The translations under genes were made by a program, and so were the position numbers. DNA of 14,586 bases from Nitrospinaceae bacterium (GTDB lineage: Bacteria; Nitrospinota; Nitrospinia; Nitrospinales; VA-1), in contig JAJDBI010000289.1 in assembly GCA_029261435.1 (NCBI GenBank), positions 1 through 14,586 on the forward strand, written 5' to 3'. Below, piece by piece: positions 1 to 6,755 of this stretch. A model generated the notes under the pieces. The model ran no database searches. It saw nothing but the letters and a program-made list of their open reading frames with translations, and had not been told where the DNA came from. The stretch's first letter is position 1. The number at the start of each line of letters is the position of its first letter.

Positions 1-1
1 C

Positions 2-700
2 ATCAATCGTGAACTGGCTTTTTTATCGTCCACGTTCAACCAGGCAATTAAAGTCTGGGGATGGTGTCAGAACAATCCTGTATCCCGAATCAAAAGGGAA
101 AAGGAGCATAAGCGGGTAAAGTATTTTCCTGATAATGAATTTGAGGAAATATTTAATCGTCTTGTGGATTGGGTTCGCCCAATTGTTCTATTGGGGAAAA
201 ATTCTGGATTGAGGCTTTCTAATCTGGTGAACCTGCAATGGTCTGAGGTTTCACTTAAAAAGCGGTTGATTGTATTGGATGCTAAGAAGATGAAAAATTC
301 ATACTCTTTAGGCCTTCCTTTAAATCAACAGGCGTTTGAGGTATTAAAGGATCAGCACAAGCACCGTGAGCTTCATACGCCCTTTGTTTTCTTCGATCGG
401 GATGGGAAGGCGTATACCAAATGGGGAGTTTATCGGGCCTTTAAAAGGGCCTGTGTTGAATCGGGATATCCTGATTACAGGTTTCATGATCTACGTCATG
501 ACTTCTGTTCCAAGCTGGTTCAGGCAGGTGTGGACTTATACACTGTGAAAGAACTTGCAGGACACAAGGACATCACCACGACCCAAAGGTATGCACACTT
601 AAATCCAGAAAGGTTAAAACAGGCCGTGTCTGCTCTCGATTATCATAGTTTTATCATAGTTGATAAAAAAGACACTGGCACGAAGGACGTAAGCTCTTGA
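2..700 (+). CDS. tyrosine recombinase/integrase, 5'-truncated by window edge
   Basis: Site-specific DNA recombinase of the phage-integrase family. The frame is open from base 2 and 232 residues are visible. The real start lies left of the window; the GTG at 164 is an internal valine. The first ~45 visible residues look like the end of the helical core-binding domain. The catalytic domain follows, with the expected residues: Arg in SGLRLSN (bases 212-214), a lysine-rich beta hairpin (KKMKNS), His and Arg of FHDLRH, His of LAGHKD, and the nucleophilic Tyr of TTQRYAHLN. The gene ends 5 bp from the 3' end of a tRNA-Arg on the opposite strand, the usual position of an island integrase beside its attachment site. 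The last 16 residues come from an 11-bp duplication that reads through what would be a stop. The type of element carried cannot be seen. Confidence 0.93.
   Translation: MNRELAFLSSTFNQAIKVWGWCQNNPVSRIKREKEHKRVKYFPDNEFEEIFNRLVDWVRPIVLLGKNSGLRLSNLVNLQWSEVSLKKRLIVLDAKKMKNSYSLGLPLNQQAFEVLKDQHKHRELHTPFVFFDRDGKAYTKWGVYRAFKRACVESGYPDYRFHDLRHDFCSKLVQAGVDLYTVKELAGHKDITTTQRYAHLNPERLKQAVSALDYHSFIIVDKKDTGTKDVSS
640..661. repeat. 11-bp perfect tandem duplication in integrase 3' end
   Basis: TTATCATAGTT occurs twice back to back (640-650 and 651-661). With only one copy the integrase frame would read D-Y-H-S and then TGA. The second copy shifts the frame and adds 16 residues, ending at 700. This looks like a slippage duplication, although paired recombinase arm sites are an alternative. 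Confidence 0.85.
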
Positions 701-705
701 AAAAA

Positions 706-782
<77 letters not shown>

Positions 783-790
783 GCCTCTAT

Positions 791-821
791 TTGATTTAAT
801 CAATGTTGGCAGGGGTTGGCA
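791..821. repeat. palindrome and spaced direct repeats upstream of tRNA-Arg
   Basis: A 13-bp palindrome TTGATTTAATCAA (791-803) lies 8 bp upstream of the tRNA 5' end. Next to it are two copies of GTTGGCA (805-811, 815-821) whose starts are 10 bp apart, one helical turn. Their place in the expected tRNA promoter region suggests regulatory binding sites. No convincing -35/-10 pair was found, so the role is inferred from position only. Confidence 0.4.
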
Positions 822-894
822 TCTTAAGCTGAGATAACTTTTTTTGCCAGAATAAAATCTTTACGCTTTGAGGCACGAAACCAGAATATCACAG

Positions 895-1245
895 CTACTT
901 GTCACCGGCTGCGGGCCGACCTTCGTAGAGGATGATTTTGACTTCTTCTTCCGTGATCAGTCCTTCTTCTATTACGTTGTCCAGTTTTGGTTTGATGCGT
1001 TCGATATTTTCTTTTCGGTCCACCACCTCGACCACAATCGGGAGGTCGTCGGATAATCTTAATATGGATGTGGTATGCAGTTTGCTGGATTTCCCAAATC
1101 CGCTGATGCCTCGCAAAACGGTGGCCCCTGCCAGTCCTTCTCTCTTAAAAAGTTCTACCAGATATCTGGAAAGCGGTATGCCGTCATATTTATCGGATTC
1201 ACCGATAAAGATCCGCAAAAGAATAGCATCGGATTCTTTTTTCAT
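895..1245 (-). CDS. DUF190 family protein, fluoride-operon partner of CrcB
   Basis: A 116-residue soluble protein of the DUF190 family (PF02641), a small PII-like ferredoxin fold. Recognisable features are the N-terminal LLRIFIGESDKYDG strand-turn, the helix PLSRYLVELFKREGLAGATVLRGISGFG, the following LPIVVEVVD strand, and a C-terminal acidic helix ending in a V-K-I-I-L-Y strand. The length is normal for the family. Its ATG lies 1 nt after the crcB stop, so the two are almost certainly co-transcribed and probably translationally coupled. DUF190 genes frequently accompany crcB, and a regulatory or accessory role for the fluoride channel is inferred from that pairing rather than known. No clear terminator follows the stop. 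Confidence 0.92.
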   Translation of the reverse strand: MKKESDAILLRIFIGESDKYDGIPLSRYLVELFKREGLAGATVLRGISGFGKSSKLHTTSILRLSDDLPIVVEVVDRKENIERIKPKLDNVIEEGLITEEEVKIILYEGRPAAGDK

Positions 1246-1246
1246 T

Positions 1247-1627
1247 TTATTTCAGTCCCGTAACGGTGATCAAAACTTTTCCCAGATAAACGGCCAGCAA
1301 GCAAAGTGTGATGGTTCCAATCAGATTGAGTCCGAACAGTATATGCTGGTCTTGCTCCAAAAGCTTCATTGATTCATAACTGAAGGTCGACATGGTGGTG
1401 AAGGAGCCGAGAACGCCGATGGTCAGGAATACACGTGCTTCTTCGCCAAAAAGTCCTCGGTATTCGGAAGCGTACATGATCAACGCCAGTAGGAGACTGC
1501 CAATAAAGTTCACCCCGAGAGTGCCAAAAGGGAAGGTGACGAATCCACTCTGAATCCAACCGCTGACCCAGTAGCGTAAAATCGCTCCGATAAACCCACC
1601 CAAACCCACTATTAACCAAAGTGACAT
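1247..1627 (-). CDS. crcB: fluoride ion channel CrcB/Fluc
   Basis: A 126-residue inner-membrane protein of the CrcB/Fluc family, which exports fluoride as a dual-topology dimer. Four hydrophobic segments are visible (about residues 3-25, 34-52, 66-85, 96-120). Family motifs are GGFIGAILRYW near the N-terminus, GTLGVNFIGS (the conserved G-T-x-x-V-N-x-x-G with its pore asparagine), and GVLGSFTTMSTFSYE, which matches the G-x-x-G-x-x-T-T-x-S-T-F motif near the central sodium site and carries the phenylalanines expected to line the pore. The ATG at 1627 is preceded by GTGAGG 10 nt upstream. The gene heads a two-gene operon with DUF190. I looked for a fluoride riboswitch in the leader and did not find one. 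Confidence 0.95.
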   Translation of the reverse strand: MSLWLIVGLGGFIGAILRYWVSGWIQSGFVTFPFGTLGVNFIGSLLLALIMYASEYRGLFGEEARVFLTIGVLGSFTTMSTFSYESMKLLEQDQHILFGLNLIGTITLCLLAVYLGKVLITVTGLK

Positions 1628-1661
1628 GCTCTAAAATGCCTCACTTGTTTTTACCGCAGAA

Positions 1662-1691
1662 ATTGTACCATCGGCGAGCCGCCGAGGGCAA
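1662..1691 (-). promoter_or_regulatory. crcB promoter with palindromic spacer
   Basis: On the minus strand, -35 TTGCCC (1686-1691) and -10 TACAAT (1662-1667) are separated by 18 bp. The spacer contains a perfect inverted repeat, TCGGCG-gct-CGCCGA (1671-1685), ending directly at the -35 box. A start about 7 nt after the -10 gives a short leader of about 28 nt before the crcB ATG. The palindrome is placed like an operator for a regulator acting between the two boxes, which is inference. Confidence 0.6.
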
Positions 1692-1742
1692 TGAGCAAAC
1701 GTTATTACCGGGAGCCATAATACTTTGAATTGAAAACAGCTA

Positions 1743-4700
1743 TTACTCATTGGCTTTCTGTCTAATGGTGTATTCGTGGTTGGCGAGAAACTCGTGTTGC
1801 AGTGTTGAAGTTTCTCCCGTGGTCCAGGTTATTTCTATTTGCTGGATCGATTTATATTTTCCCAGACCGAAATGCGCGACAGGTGCGTCGTAGGAATGAA
1901 ATCCACCGCCGGTTTTAATCGTGCGCATCTGGTGGCGTTTGCCATCCGGTCCATAACGGATGATGAGGGTGCATCCCAGGCAGAACCGATTGCCCTGTTC
2001 ATCAACCAGCTTGACCGTGACGCTGTTTCCATCAGTATTATTATTGGTGTAGACCTTGAAGGGGCCATAAAGAGTATTAGCAATAATGTCGAGGTCACCA
2101 TCCCGGTCCAGATCGATATAGGTGTAGGAGGAACTGTGGTCGCGGTCATCCAGACCAAATTCCTCCTGAGCCTGGACAAAAGATTTTCCGTTCTGGTTAT
2201 GGAAGAAGTTGTTTGATGCAAACTCCTGAGTGATGGGCACGCCGTTGACCACATAAAGGTCTTGCCACTCATCGTTGTCGAGATCGGCGAACCTGGCGTT
2301 CCAGCTCCACTCGGCGGTGGAGATTTTCGTTTGTTCCGAGACATCCTTGAAAGTGTGATCGGCCTGACCGGATAACAACAGGTTGAACTGAGTCTGCATG
2401 GGGATTTCATTTTCTCTGGAAACCTCAACATGCTCTGCCTGAAAATACTTTTGGCAATAAGTGCGGTTGAGAGTGAAAGGATCCAGAATTTTATCGCAAA
2501 GGGCAGGGGACTTTCTGCCTGAAGCCACGAGGATCATGCGTGTGACCATGCATTCTTTAATCCATTGTGGGTTTTCCAGTCGGGTGCAATGCTCGGTGAT
2601 GTCCTGTTTTTCTGGATTCAATAAGGTAGTCAGTTGGTTGAACTCATGGCAGGTCTCGCGGCTGAGCAAAGTATTCCCTGAATCGCAAAATTCCAGCCCT
2701 GCATCTTGCATGGTTGCACCAAAAATGTTGGAAACCACATCCAGCCCGCGCGACATTCCAATATTGGCGAGATAAATGTCCGGGATCAGATCGTTGTTGA
2801 AATCGCCGGTGTCAATGCTCATGGTGTTCTGGGTAGTCTTTGGAATGATCCCATCCTGTTGGTGTATTTTTTTGAACCCTGCGTTTGAAGTGCCAAGGTA
2901 ATAAGTGTCAGCAACTCGATAGTCATTTCCAATCATGAGGTCAGCGTGACCATCAGCGTTAATATCTGAAAGCAGAACGCTGTGTGTTTGCCCGGGGATT
3001 CCTTCCAGAGTTTGTGATTTGAACTCGAGGTTGTGATTGAGGACCCATTGGTTGACAGCTTGCTTGACGGGGGTGCGAGTGAATATTCCCAAATAGTAAT
3101 TACCGTTAACGATATCAGGAAATCCGTCGTGGTTGATATCAGCGAAAGCCGACGCGCTGGTCAGCAGAGCTCCTCCGTTGGGAACGGGAAGAACGTTCAC
3201 TCGTCCTTCATCGGGTAAGGGATTGAGCACCGCATAATTTCCGTCATTAAAGGTGGTTAGGAAAATATCGAGCCAACCATCATTATTCAGATCGACCAGA
3301 GCGATGTTGATCGCCTGTTTCCCGTTTAATATTTCGACACCGCTGAATATTTTTTCGAAGTGGGTTCCTTTCATATTTTGGTAAAGTTCGAATCCGTTAT
3401 TGGTGGCCACGGCGATGTCAGTCCAGCCATCGAGATTGAAATCCCCAGAGGCAATGCCTCGGCCGAAAAACAACGGATCTAGAAAAATCCCCGGAGTCAG
3501 GGAGTTGGAATAAGTGATTCCCAACTCCGTTCCTATCTGTTGTGTGAACGGCTTGCCTGTTTGCTTGTTGCGAGCTGCGTGGGCCAGAGCTTGAACTTTC
3601 AAGTTCCCCTGTTTGAGAATGATGGGAGCGGCGCTCCGGGTCATCGGTACAGGAGAATAAACTTTTTCAGGTGTTATTACTTCTGGCTTGGATGAATTTA
3701 TGTCGGATATATTATTTGGGACTGCAATAATTCTGTCATATTGTGCCAGCCATTTAATATGACGGTATTCCAGAAAGCTGTTTGAGGCATACCCCAGTCC
3801 TATTCCTATGGCAAAGATGATCGCAAACAATTTTACCGCCAGTAAAAAAGAGAAGGTGCGGTAGATAATCAGGGCGGAATAAATGCTGAAAGTCCCGAAG
3901 GTAAACACAAGTGTGGTGACGAATGCGGGGGAAAGTCCTGACATCATCATGGCCTGTGCCAGCATGAGGTCGAACGCGATAGGCAGAGGCATGAGCGTTC
4001 CCATAAAAGAGAGCAGGCTGAGATTAGCCAGATTGACCGGCACTCCTATCAACTTGTCGAAGCTCCAGAGATGGCTGGCTAATGCCCCGAATACTCCAGC
4101 CAGCAACATCAGCGGGACGGTACGGGTAAAGATGTAGCGAAAACTTTTCCAGTAATCCAGACTTGCAGACTGGAGAGCAATCGCCCAGGATTCCTGATTG
4201 GTGTTGAGATCGCAGGTTGAGGCAGGGTCGATTTCCGGGGGTTGTTTTTCCGGTATGGCACGGGTTTTTTCTGAAATCAGAGGAACAATAATGAGGATCA
4301 AAATAAAAGTCGCCAGCAGTTTCATCACCGCCATGTAGAAAGGGAAAATCGAAAACAACATAGTGAGGACTACGATATTCAGAGTGGGAGAGCTGAACAT
4401 GACGGCCAATGCCGTTTCCATTTTACTACCGCCTTCATACATGCCCTTGGCGATAGGCGCGACACAGTTGACGCAGACTCCTAAAGGGGTGCCTGCAAAC
4501 ATTCCCATAAAACTATTTCGGAATCGTCGGTCTGAAGACTGGCGGGGAATGTATTTGAGCAGAGTATAAAATCCTGCCGCGAGAATCAGGCCAAATGCCA
4601 TTCCGCGCCAATTGGTTTCATACCAGTTCAGAGTGGTGTAAGTCACCCGAGTGACAAAATCGGCCTTCCGTGGAGCGTGAAAATGCGCCTCGTGGGTGAG

Positions 4701-4835
4701 CGGGTCTTCAAAAGCCTCACTGCCGGATAGGGCGGCTTTATTATCCAAAGCCGGGTAACGGGACACCAGCCAGAAGCTGGATGCCACCCCGATTATAAAA
4801 ACCAGGAGAATTATAAATTTGCGATTACGGGTCAT
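1743..4835 (-). CDS. fusion protein: ArsP/DUF318-like permease, FG-GAP propeller, ASPIC/UnbV domain
   Basis: This 1030-residue protein has three parts. Residues 1-350 are a membrane module. A first helix (about 6-26) is followed by a loop with His48, His51 and His53. About seven more helices follow, with GTPLGVCVNCVAPIAKGM (Cys121, Cys124) and AVMFSSPTLN, which resemble the predicted-permease family ArsP_1/DUF318 that exports metals or arsenicals. After a linker (350-450) come seven FG-GAP/VCBS repeats with Asp-rich loops beginning at 465, 515, 566, 624, 678, 851 and 908 (for example DFNLDGWTD), suggesting a calcium-binding seven-bladed propeller. An insertion between repeats 5 and 6 carries six cysteines (717, 729, 750, 762, 780, 794). 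Residues ~937-1025 are an ASPIC/UnbV domain with a CLGC pair (952, 955). The C-terminal part is probably periplasmic. Substrate and role are unknown. The start is supported by the basic N-terminus before helix 1, but no Shine-Dalgarno sequence is visible. Confidence 0.88.
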   Translation of the reverse strand: MTRNRKFIILLVFIIGVASSFWLVSRYPALDNKAALSGSEAFEDPLTHEAHFHAPRKADFVTRVTYTTLNWYETNWRGMAFGLILAAGFYTLLKYIPRQSSDRRFRNSFMGMFAGTPLGVCVNCVAPIAKGMYEGGSKMETALAVMFSSPTLNIVVLTMLFSIFPFYMAVMKLLATFILILIIVPLISEKTRAIPEKQPPEIDPASTCDLNTNQESWAIALQSASLDYWKSFRYIFTRTVPLMLLAGVFGALASHLWSFDKLIGVPVNLANLSLLSFMGTLMPLPIAFDLMLAQAMMMSGLSPAFVTTLVFTFGTFSIYSALIIYRTFSFLLAVKLFAIIFAIGIGLGYASNSFLEYRHIKWLAQYDRIIAVPNNISDINSSKPEVITPEKVYSPVPMTRSAAPIILKQGNLKVQALAHAARNKQTGKPFTQQIGTELGITYSNSLTPGIFLDPLFFGRGIASGDFNLDGWTDIAVATNNGFELYQNMKGTHFEKIFSGVEILNGKQAINIALVDLNNDGWLDIFLTTFNDGNYAVLNPLPDEGRVNVLPVPNGGALLTSASAFADINHDGFPDIVNGNYYLGIFTRTPVKQAVNQWVLNHNLEFKSQTLEGIPGQTHSVLLSDINADGHADLMIGNDYRVADTYYLGTSNAGFKKIHQQDGIIPKTTQNTMSIDTGDFNNDLIPDIYLANIGMSRGLDVVSNIFGATMQDAGLEFCDSGNTLLSRETCHEFNQLTTLLNPEKQDITEHCTRLENPQWIKECMVTRMILVASGRKSPALCDKILDPFTLNRTYCQKYFQAEHVEVSRENEIPMQTQFNLLLSGQADHTFKDVSEQTKISTAEWSWNARFADLDNDEWQDLYVVNGVPITQEFASNNFFHNQNGKSFVQAQEEFGLDDRDHSSSYTYIDLDRDGDLDIIANTLYGPFKVYTNNNTDGNSVTVKLVDEQGNRFCLGCTLIIRYGPDGKRHQMRTIKTGGGFHSYDAPVAHFGLGKYKSIQQIEITWTTGETSTLQHEFLANHEYTIRQKANE

Positions 4836-4843
4836 TCGAAAGT

Positions 4844-4873
4844 ATTATCTGACTTTTAGGGAAATCCCTTAAA
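4844..4873 (-). promoter_or_regulatory. possible leaderless promoter of permease fusion, with inverted repeat
   Basis: On the minus strand a -10-like GATAAT (4844-4849) lies only 8 bp upstream of the ATG at 4835, with a weak -35-like TTTAAG (4868-4873) at 18 bp spacing. A perfect inverted repeat AGGGA-aa-TCCCT (4858-4869) fills most of the spacer and touches the -35 box. Transcription from here would give a nearly leaderless mRNA, which fits the missing ribosome binding site. The -35 match is poor. Confidence 0.35.
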
Positions 4874-5031
4874 CATGAGGGTGGAAACGGGTGAAAACTT
4901 TATTGGCTGTATATTACATGAAAAACTGTAAATCATCCCGGCTTCATCAAACAAACGGTGTTCCTATAAGCTGTGAGAGCGATTTACTTGTCAGACAAAG
5001 TTAACGTCATTTTTCAGCGGCGGTTTACCGC

Positions 5032-5048
5032 AAGGAGAAAAGATTTTG
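5032..5048 (+). promoter_or_regulatory. ribosome binding site and TTG start of glnS
   Basis: AAGGAGA (5032-5038) precedes TTG (5046-5048) at good spacing. It decides a non-ATG start for glnS, since conserved synthetase sequence begins about 30 codons later without an earlier methionine. Confidence 0.8.
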
Positions 5049-6734
5049 CAAAAGGATGATTCTGAATCCTCGACTAATTTTATCCAGAATATTATCGAGG
5101 AAGATTTAAAAACGCAGAAATTTGAGGGACGGGTTCATACCCGCTTTCCTCCTGAGCCAAACGGCTATTTGCATATTGGTCATGCCAAGTCCATTTGCCT
5201 GAATTTCGGGCTGGCTACTCAATATTCAGGGAAATGTAACCTTAGATTTGATGACACCAACCCCAGCAGGGAAGAAGAAGAATATGTGAAAGCTATTATG
5301 GAGGATGTGCGGTGGCTGGGGTTTGACTGGGATGACCGTTTGTATTTCTCTTCAGAGTATTTTGATCAGCTTTATGAGTATGCGGTTCGGTTGATTCAAA
5401 AAGGGTGTGCTTATGTGGATGAATTGAGTCCGGAGCAAATCCGTGAATATCGAGGCACGCTTACTGAGCCGGGGCGAAACAGTCCCTATCGCGACAGGTT
5501 GGTGGAAGAAAACCTGGACCTATTTGAGCGGATGCGTGCCGGTGAATTTGCAGAAGGCGAAAGGGTCTTGCGGGCAAAAATTGATATGGCGTCGGGGAAC
5601 CTGAATTTGCGCGACCCGGTGTTGTATCGGGTTTTAAAAGTTGCACATCATCGTACCGGAGATAAGTGGTGCATTTATCCCATGTATGACTTTACCCACG
5701 GTCAATCGGATTCGCTGGAAGGGATCACCCACTCGATCTGTACCCTGGAGTTTGAGGACCACCGTCCTCTTTATGACTGGTTTCTGAAAGAGCTGGATAT
5801 TTACCGTCCACAGCAAATAGAGTTTGCCCGCCTCAATCTGAACTACACGATATTGAGCAAGCGCAAGCTTTTGCAATTAGTGCAGGAGAAGCATGTTAGC
5901 GGGTGGGATGATCCACGTATGCCGACTTTATCAGGCATGCGACGCAGAGGTTACCCGCCCGAAGCCATTCGTGATTTTTGTGAGCGGATCGGTGTTGCCA
6001 AGAGCAACAGCACGGTAGACTTTGCTCTGCTGGAACATTGTGTGCGTGAAAATTTAAACAAGACATCATCCCGAGTGATGGCGGTGATTCGACCCTTGAA
6101 AGTGGTGATTGAGAACTACCCAGAAGATCAGGTGGAAGAACTGATTGCTGAGAATAATCCCGGAGATCCCGATGCGGGGTCTCGCAAGATCCCCTTTTCC
6201 CGAGTTCTTTATATTGAACAGGATGATTTTATGGAAGATCCTCCCAAAAAGTTTTTTCGCCTCGCTCCAGGTAGAGAGGTGCGATTGAAGCATGCTTACA
6301 TTATCAAATGTGAACAAGTGATTAAGGATGAAAATACGGGAGAAGTGGTGGAGCTACGCTGTACGTATGACCCCGAATCAAAAAGCGGTTCTTCCATGGA
6401 CGGCCGGAAGGTCAAAGGCACTTTGCATTGGCTCTCTGTGGCTCATGCCCAGCCTGCTGAAGTGAGGTTGTACAATCACCTCTTTCTCAACGAGAACCCT
6501 GCAGACGAAAAAGAAAACCCTGAGTTAGGGGTGAGTGTGAATTCTGATTCCCTTGAGATTATTCAGGACGGGTTCATTGAACCATTTTTAAAGGACGCAG
6601 TGGGGGGCGATCGGTTCCAGTTTTTACGACTGGGTTATTTTTGCGTGGATAATGAAAGTTCTACTTCCGGGGCTCCGGTTTTTAATCGGACTGTAACGCT
6701 TCGTGATACCTGGGCGAAAATTGCCAAAAAGTAA
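5046..6734 (+). CDS. glnS: glutaminyl-tRNA synthetase
   Basis: Charges tRNA-Gln with glutamine in the cytoplasm (class I synthetase). Length is 562 residues, close to the ~554 of E. coli GlnRS. The HIGH signature is in PNGYLHIGHAKS (residues 43-46) and the KMSKS loop is ILSKRKL (269-275). GlnRS-specific stretches include CNLRFDDTNP, YDFTHGQSDSLEGITHS and LEFEDHRPLYDWF. The C-terminal anticodon-binding beta barrels run from about 340 to 545. The chosen start is TTG at 5046, with AAGGAGA at 5032-5038 well placed about 8 nt upstream; no in-frame ATG lies near the family N-terminus. The gene stands alone, divergent from the permease fusion and convergent with the kinase gene (21 bp gap). Its presence implies direct Gln-tRNA synthesis. 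Confidence 0.98.
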   Translation: MQKDDSESSTNFIQNIIEEDLKTQKFEGRVHTRFPPEPNGYLHIGHAKSICLNFGLATQYSGKCNLRFDDTNPSREEEEYVKAIMEDVRWLGFDWDDRLYFSSEYFDQLYEYAVRLIQKGCAYVDELSPEQIREYRGTLTEPGRNSPYRDRLVEENLDLFERMRAGEFAEGERVLRAKIDMASGNLNLRDPVLYRVLKVAHHRTGDKWCIYPMYDFTHGQSDSLEGITHSICTLEFEDHRPLYDWFLKELDIYRPQQIEFARLNLNYTILSKRKLLQLVQEKHVSGWDDPRMPTLSGMRRRGYPPEAIRDFCERIGVAKSNSTVDFALLEHCVRENLNKTSSRVMAVIRPLKVVIENYPEDQVEELIAENNPGDPDAGSRKIPFSRVLYIEQDDFMEDPPKKFFRLAPGREVRLKHAYIIKCEQVIKDENTGEVVELRCTYDPESKSGSSMDGRKVKGTLHWLSVAHAQPAEVRLYNHLFLNENPADEKENPELGVSVNSDSLEIIQDGFIEPFLKDAVGGDRFQFLRLGYFCVDNESSTSGAPVFNRTVTLRDTWAKIAKK

Positions 6735-6755
6735 ACTTGCCCGTATTGTGAAAGC

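Noticed and set aside
164..700. Integrase start at GTG 164
   Set aside because: The frame continues upstream to the window edge and encodes core-binding-domain sequence, so the gene is truncated by the window and does not start here.
815..850. Rho-independent terminator (ATCTTA-agc-TGAGAT followed by T-rich sequence)
   Set aside because: The stem is short with a G-T pair and it points along the plus strand, where no plus-strand gene ends; the tRNA and crcB operon are on the minus strand.
932..1372. 146-codon plus-strand open frame opposite DUF190 and crcB
   Set aside because: It is antisense to two clearly identified genes and serine-rich in the way reverse readings of such genes are.
1628..1742. 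Fluoride riboswitch ahead of crcB
   Set aside because: A GC-rich hairpin with GGCG and GATGG pieces is present on the minus strand, but the conserved pseudoknot pieces and the downstream CTGATGA-type segment are absent. The hairpin lies inside the predicted promoter rather than the transcript.
1835..2431. 198-codon open frame on the minus strand inside the permease fusion gene
   Set aside because: It is an out-of-frame reading of the FG-GAP/UnbV coding region, with no motif of its own and low-complexity composition.
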